From: Paramoeba atlantica
Taxonomy: Eukaryota > Discosea
Assembly: GCA_977017575.1 (NCBI GenBank)
Contig: CDRNVI010000027.1
Coordinates: 62,001-126,000, forward strand
DNA: 64,000 nucleotides
Direction of reading: 5' to 3'
Below are positions 63,855 through 64,000 of the stretch, piece by piece (the first letter of the stretch is position 1; every line of letters starts with the position of its first letter). Both the position numbers and the translations under genes were made by a program. Below the pieces are notes generated by a model. It saw only the letters and a program-made list of their open reading frames with translations, searched no databases and had not been told where the DNA came from.

Positions 63855-63887
63855 CAACAAGGTACAGAAACTGTATCTTTATCGTTA
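63855..63887 (-). other. Spliced-leader copy, 33 nt
   Basis: Third independent identical copy, 49 nt upstream of ATG 63806 on the minus strand. The bases beyond it (63888 on) are AT-rich and share nothing with the DNA beyond the other two copies. Confidence 0.82.
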
Positions 63888-64000
63888 ATATTTTATTTTT
63901 TTATCTTTTTATTTCCACAGAAGTATATTTTCTTTTTCTTTTTTCTCAGCCCAAAACTAGCAATTCAATCTCCCCTAGGTATATACGACAAACAAGACAC
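63888..64000. other. AT- and pyrimidine-rich flank at window end
   Basis: Plus strand has TTTTTCTTTTTTCTCAG, a polypyrimidine tract with AG that could act as an acceptor for a gene beyond the window. Nothing else is recognised. Confidence 0.3.

Larger units (their letters stand above)
59826..63887 (-). mobile_element. LINE-B copy with SL, 3' end lost
   Basis: A 33-nt SL at 63855-63887, ORF start ATG 63806, open to the breakpoint at 59826. The stop codon, 3' UTR and tail are missing, replaced by antisense sequence of the other LINE-B. Between SL and ATG is CTTTTTGCAG|GT, a plausible acceptor downstream of the old leader. Confidence 0.87.

Overview
This looks like a repeat-rich block of a eukaryotic nuclear genome, probably from a euglenozoan (kinetoplastid or diplonemid lineage). 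The main reason is a short sequence at the 5' end of many elements, whose core ACAGTTTCTGTACCTTGTTG closely resembles the 3' half of kinetoplastid and diplonemid spliced-leader (SL) exons. The SL likeness is from memory and has not been searched. The mix of elements fits: LINEs with a restriction-like endonuclease (RLE), fragments of APE-type LINEs, and tyrosine-recombinase (DIRS/VIPER-like) retroelements. I recognise no ordinary host gene, tRNA, rRNA or CRISPR. Almost every long reading frame belongs to a retroelement.

Element types. (1) LINE-A: one long ORF with an N-terminal beta-barrel-like domain, a reverse transcriptase (RT) with an F/Y-x-DD box, a CPGC..H..C Cys/His knuckle and an RLE (GPD...YDxTVxHE). 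(2) LINE-B: one ORF with an N-terminal C2H2 finger, an RT with YLDD, a CPM..C..GDHA..C knuckle and a different RLE (RPGD...LDFAVTH). (3) Small pieces of APE-endonuclease LINEs. (4) DIRS-1 and DIRS-2, with Gag ending in a CCHC knuckle, a tyrosine recombinase (YR) and RT/RNase H, and split direct terminal repeats. (5) Short poly(A)-tailed insertions.

Layout. 1-4610 and 10607-17382 are the two arms of a nearly identical inverted duplication. The left arm runs off the window start, and the right arm carries a 2.2 kb LINE-A insertion. The 6 kb between the arms holds LINE-A copies, a two-unit peptide repeat, APE-LINE pieces and a DIRS-2 end. 17168-27770 is a scrap yard: a LINE-A 3' part, a nearly full LINE-B (19097-23179, one in-frame stop), DIRS-like solo ends, LINE-A fragments, and an SL-headed retrocopy of a non-LINE transcript. 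27771-44562 is a head-to-tail tandem of two DIRS-1 units. The first looks whole; the second is split by a full-length LINE-A, a SINE-like piece and another LINE-A. 44563-50509 is a nest: LINE-A hit by LINE-B, itself hit by LINE-A. 50731-53441 holds a DIRS-1 solo end and the 5' half of a DIRS-2 element. 53527-59825 is a near-perfect direct duplicate of 40847-47136, followed by a minus-strand LINE-B to 63806 that again begins with an SL.

How it fits together. The SL sits directly upstream of LINE start codons, and for at least one copy it is the very first base of an insertion into an unrelated gene. The simplest reading is that LINE transcripts are trans-spliced, capped by the SL, and copied back with it. 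The longest SL remnants all start at the same base, close to where a kinetoplastid cap-4 would end. One locus carries two SLs in tandem, as expected from two rounds of trans-splicing and retroposition.
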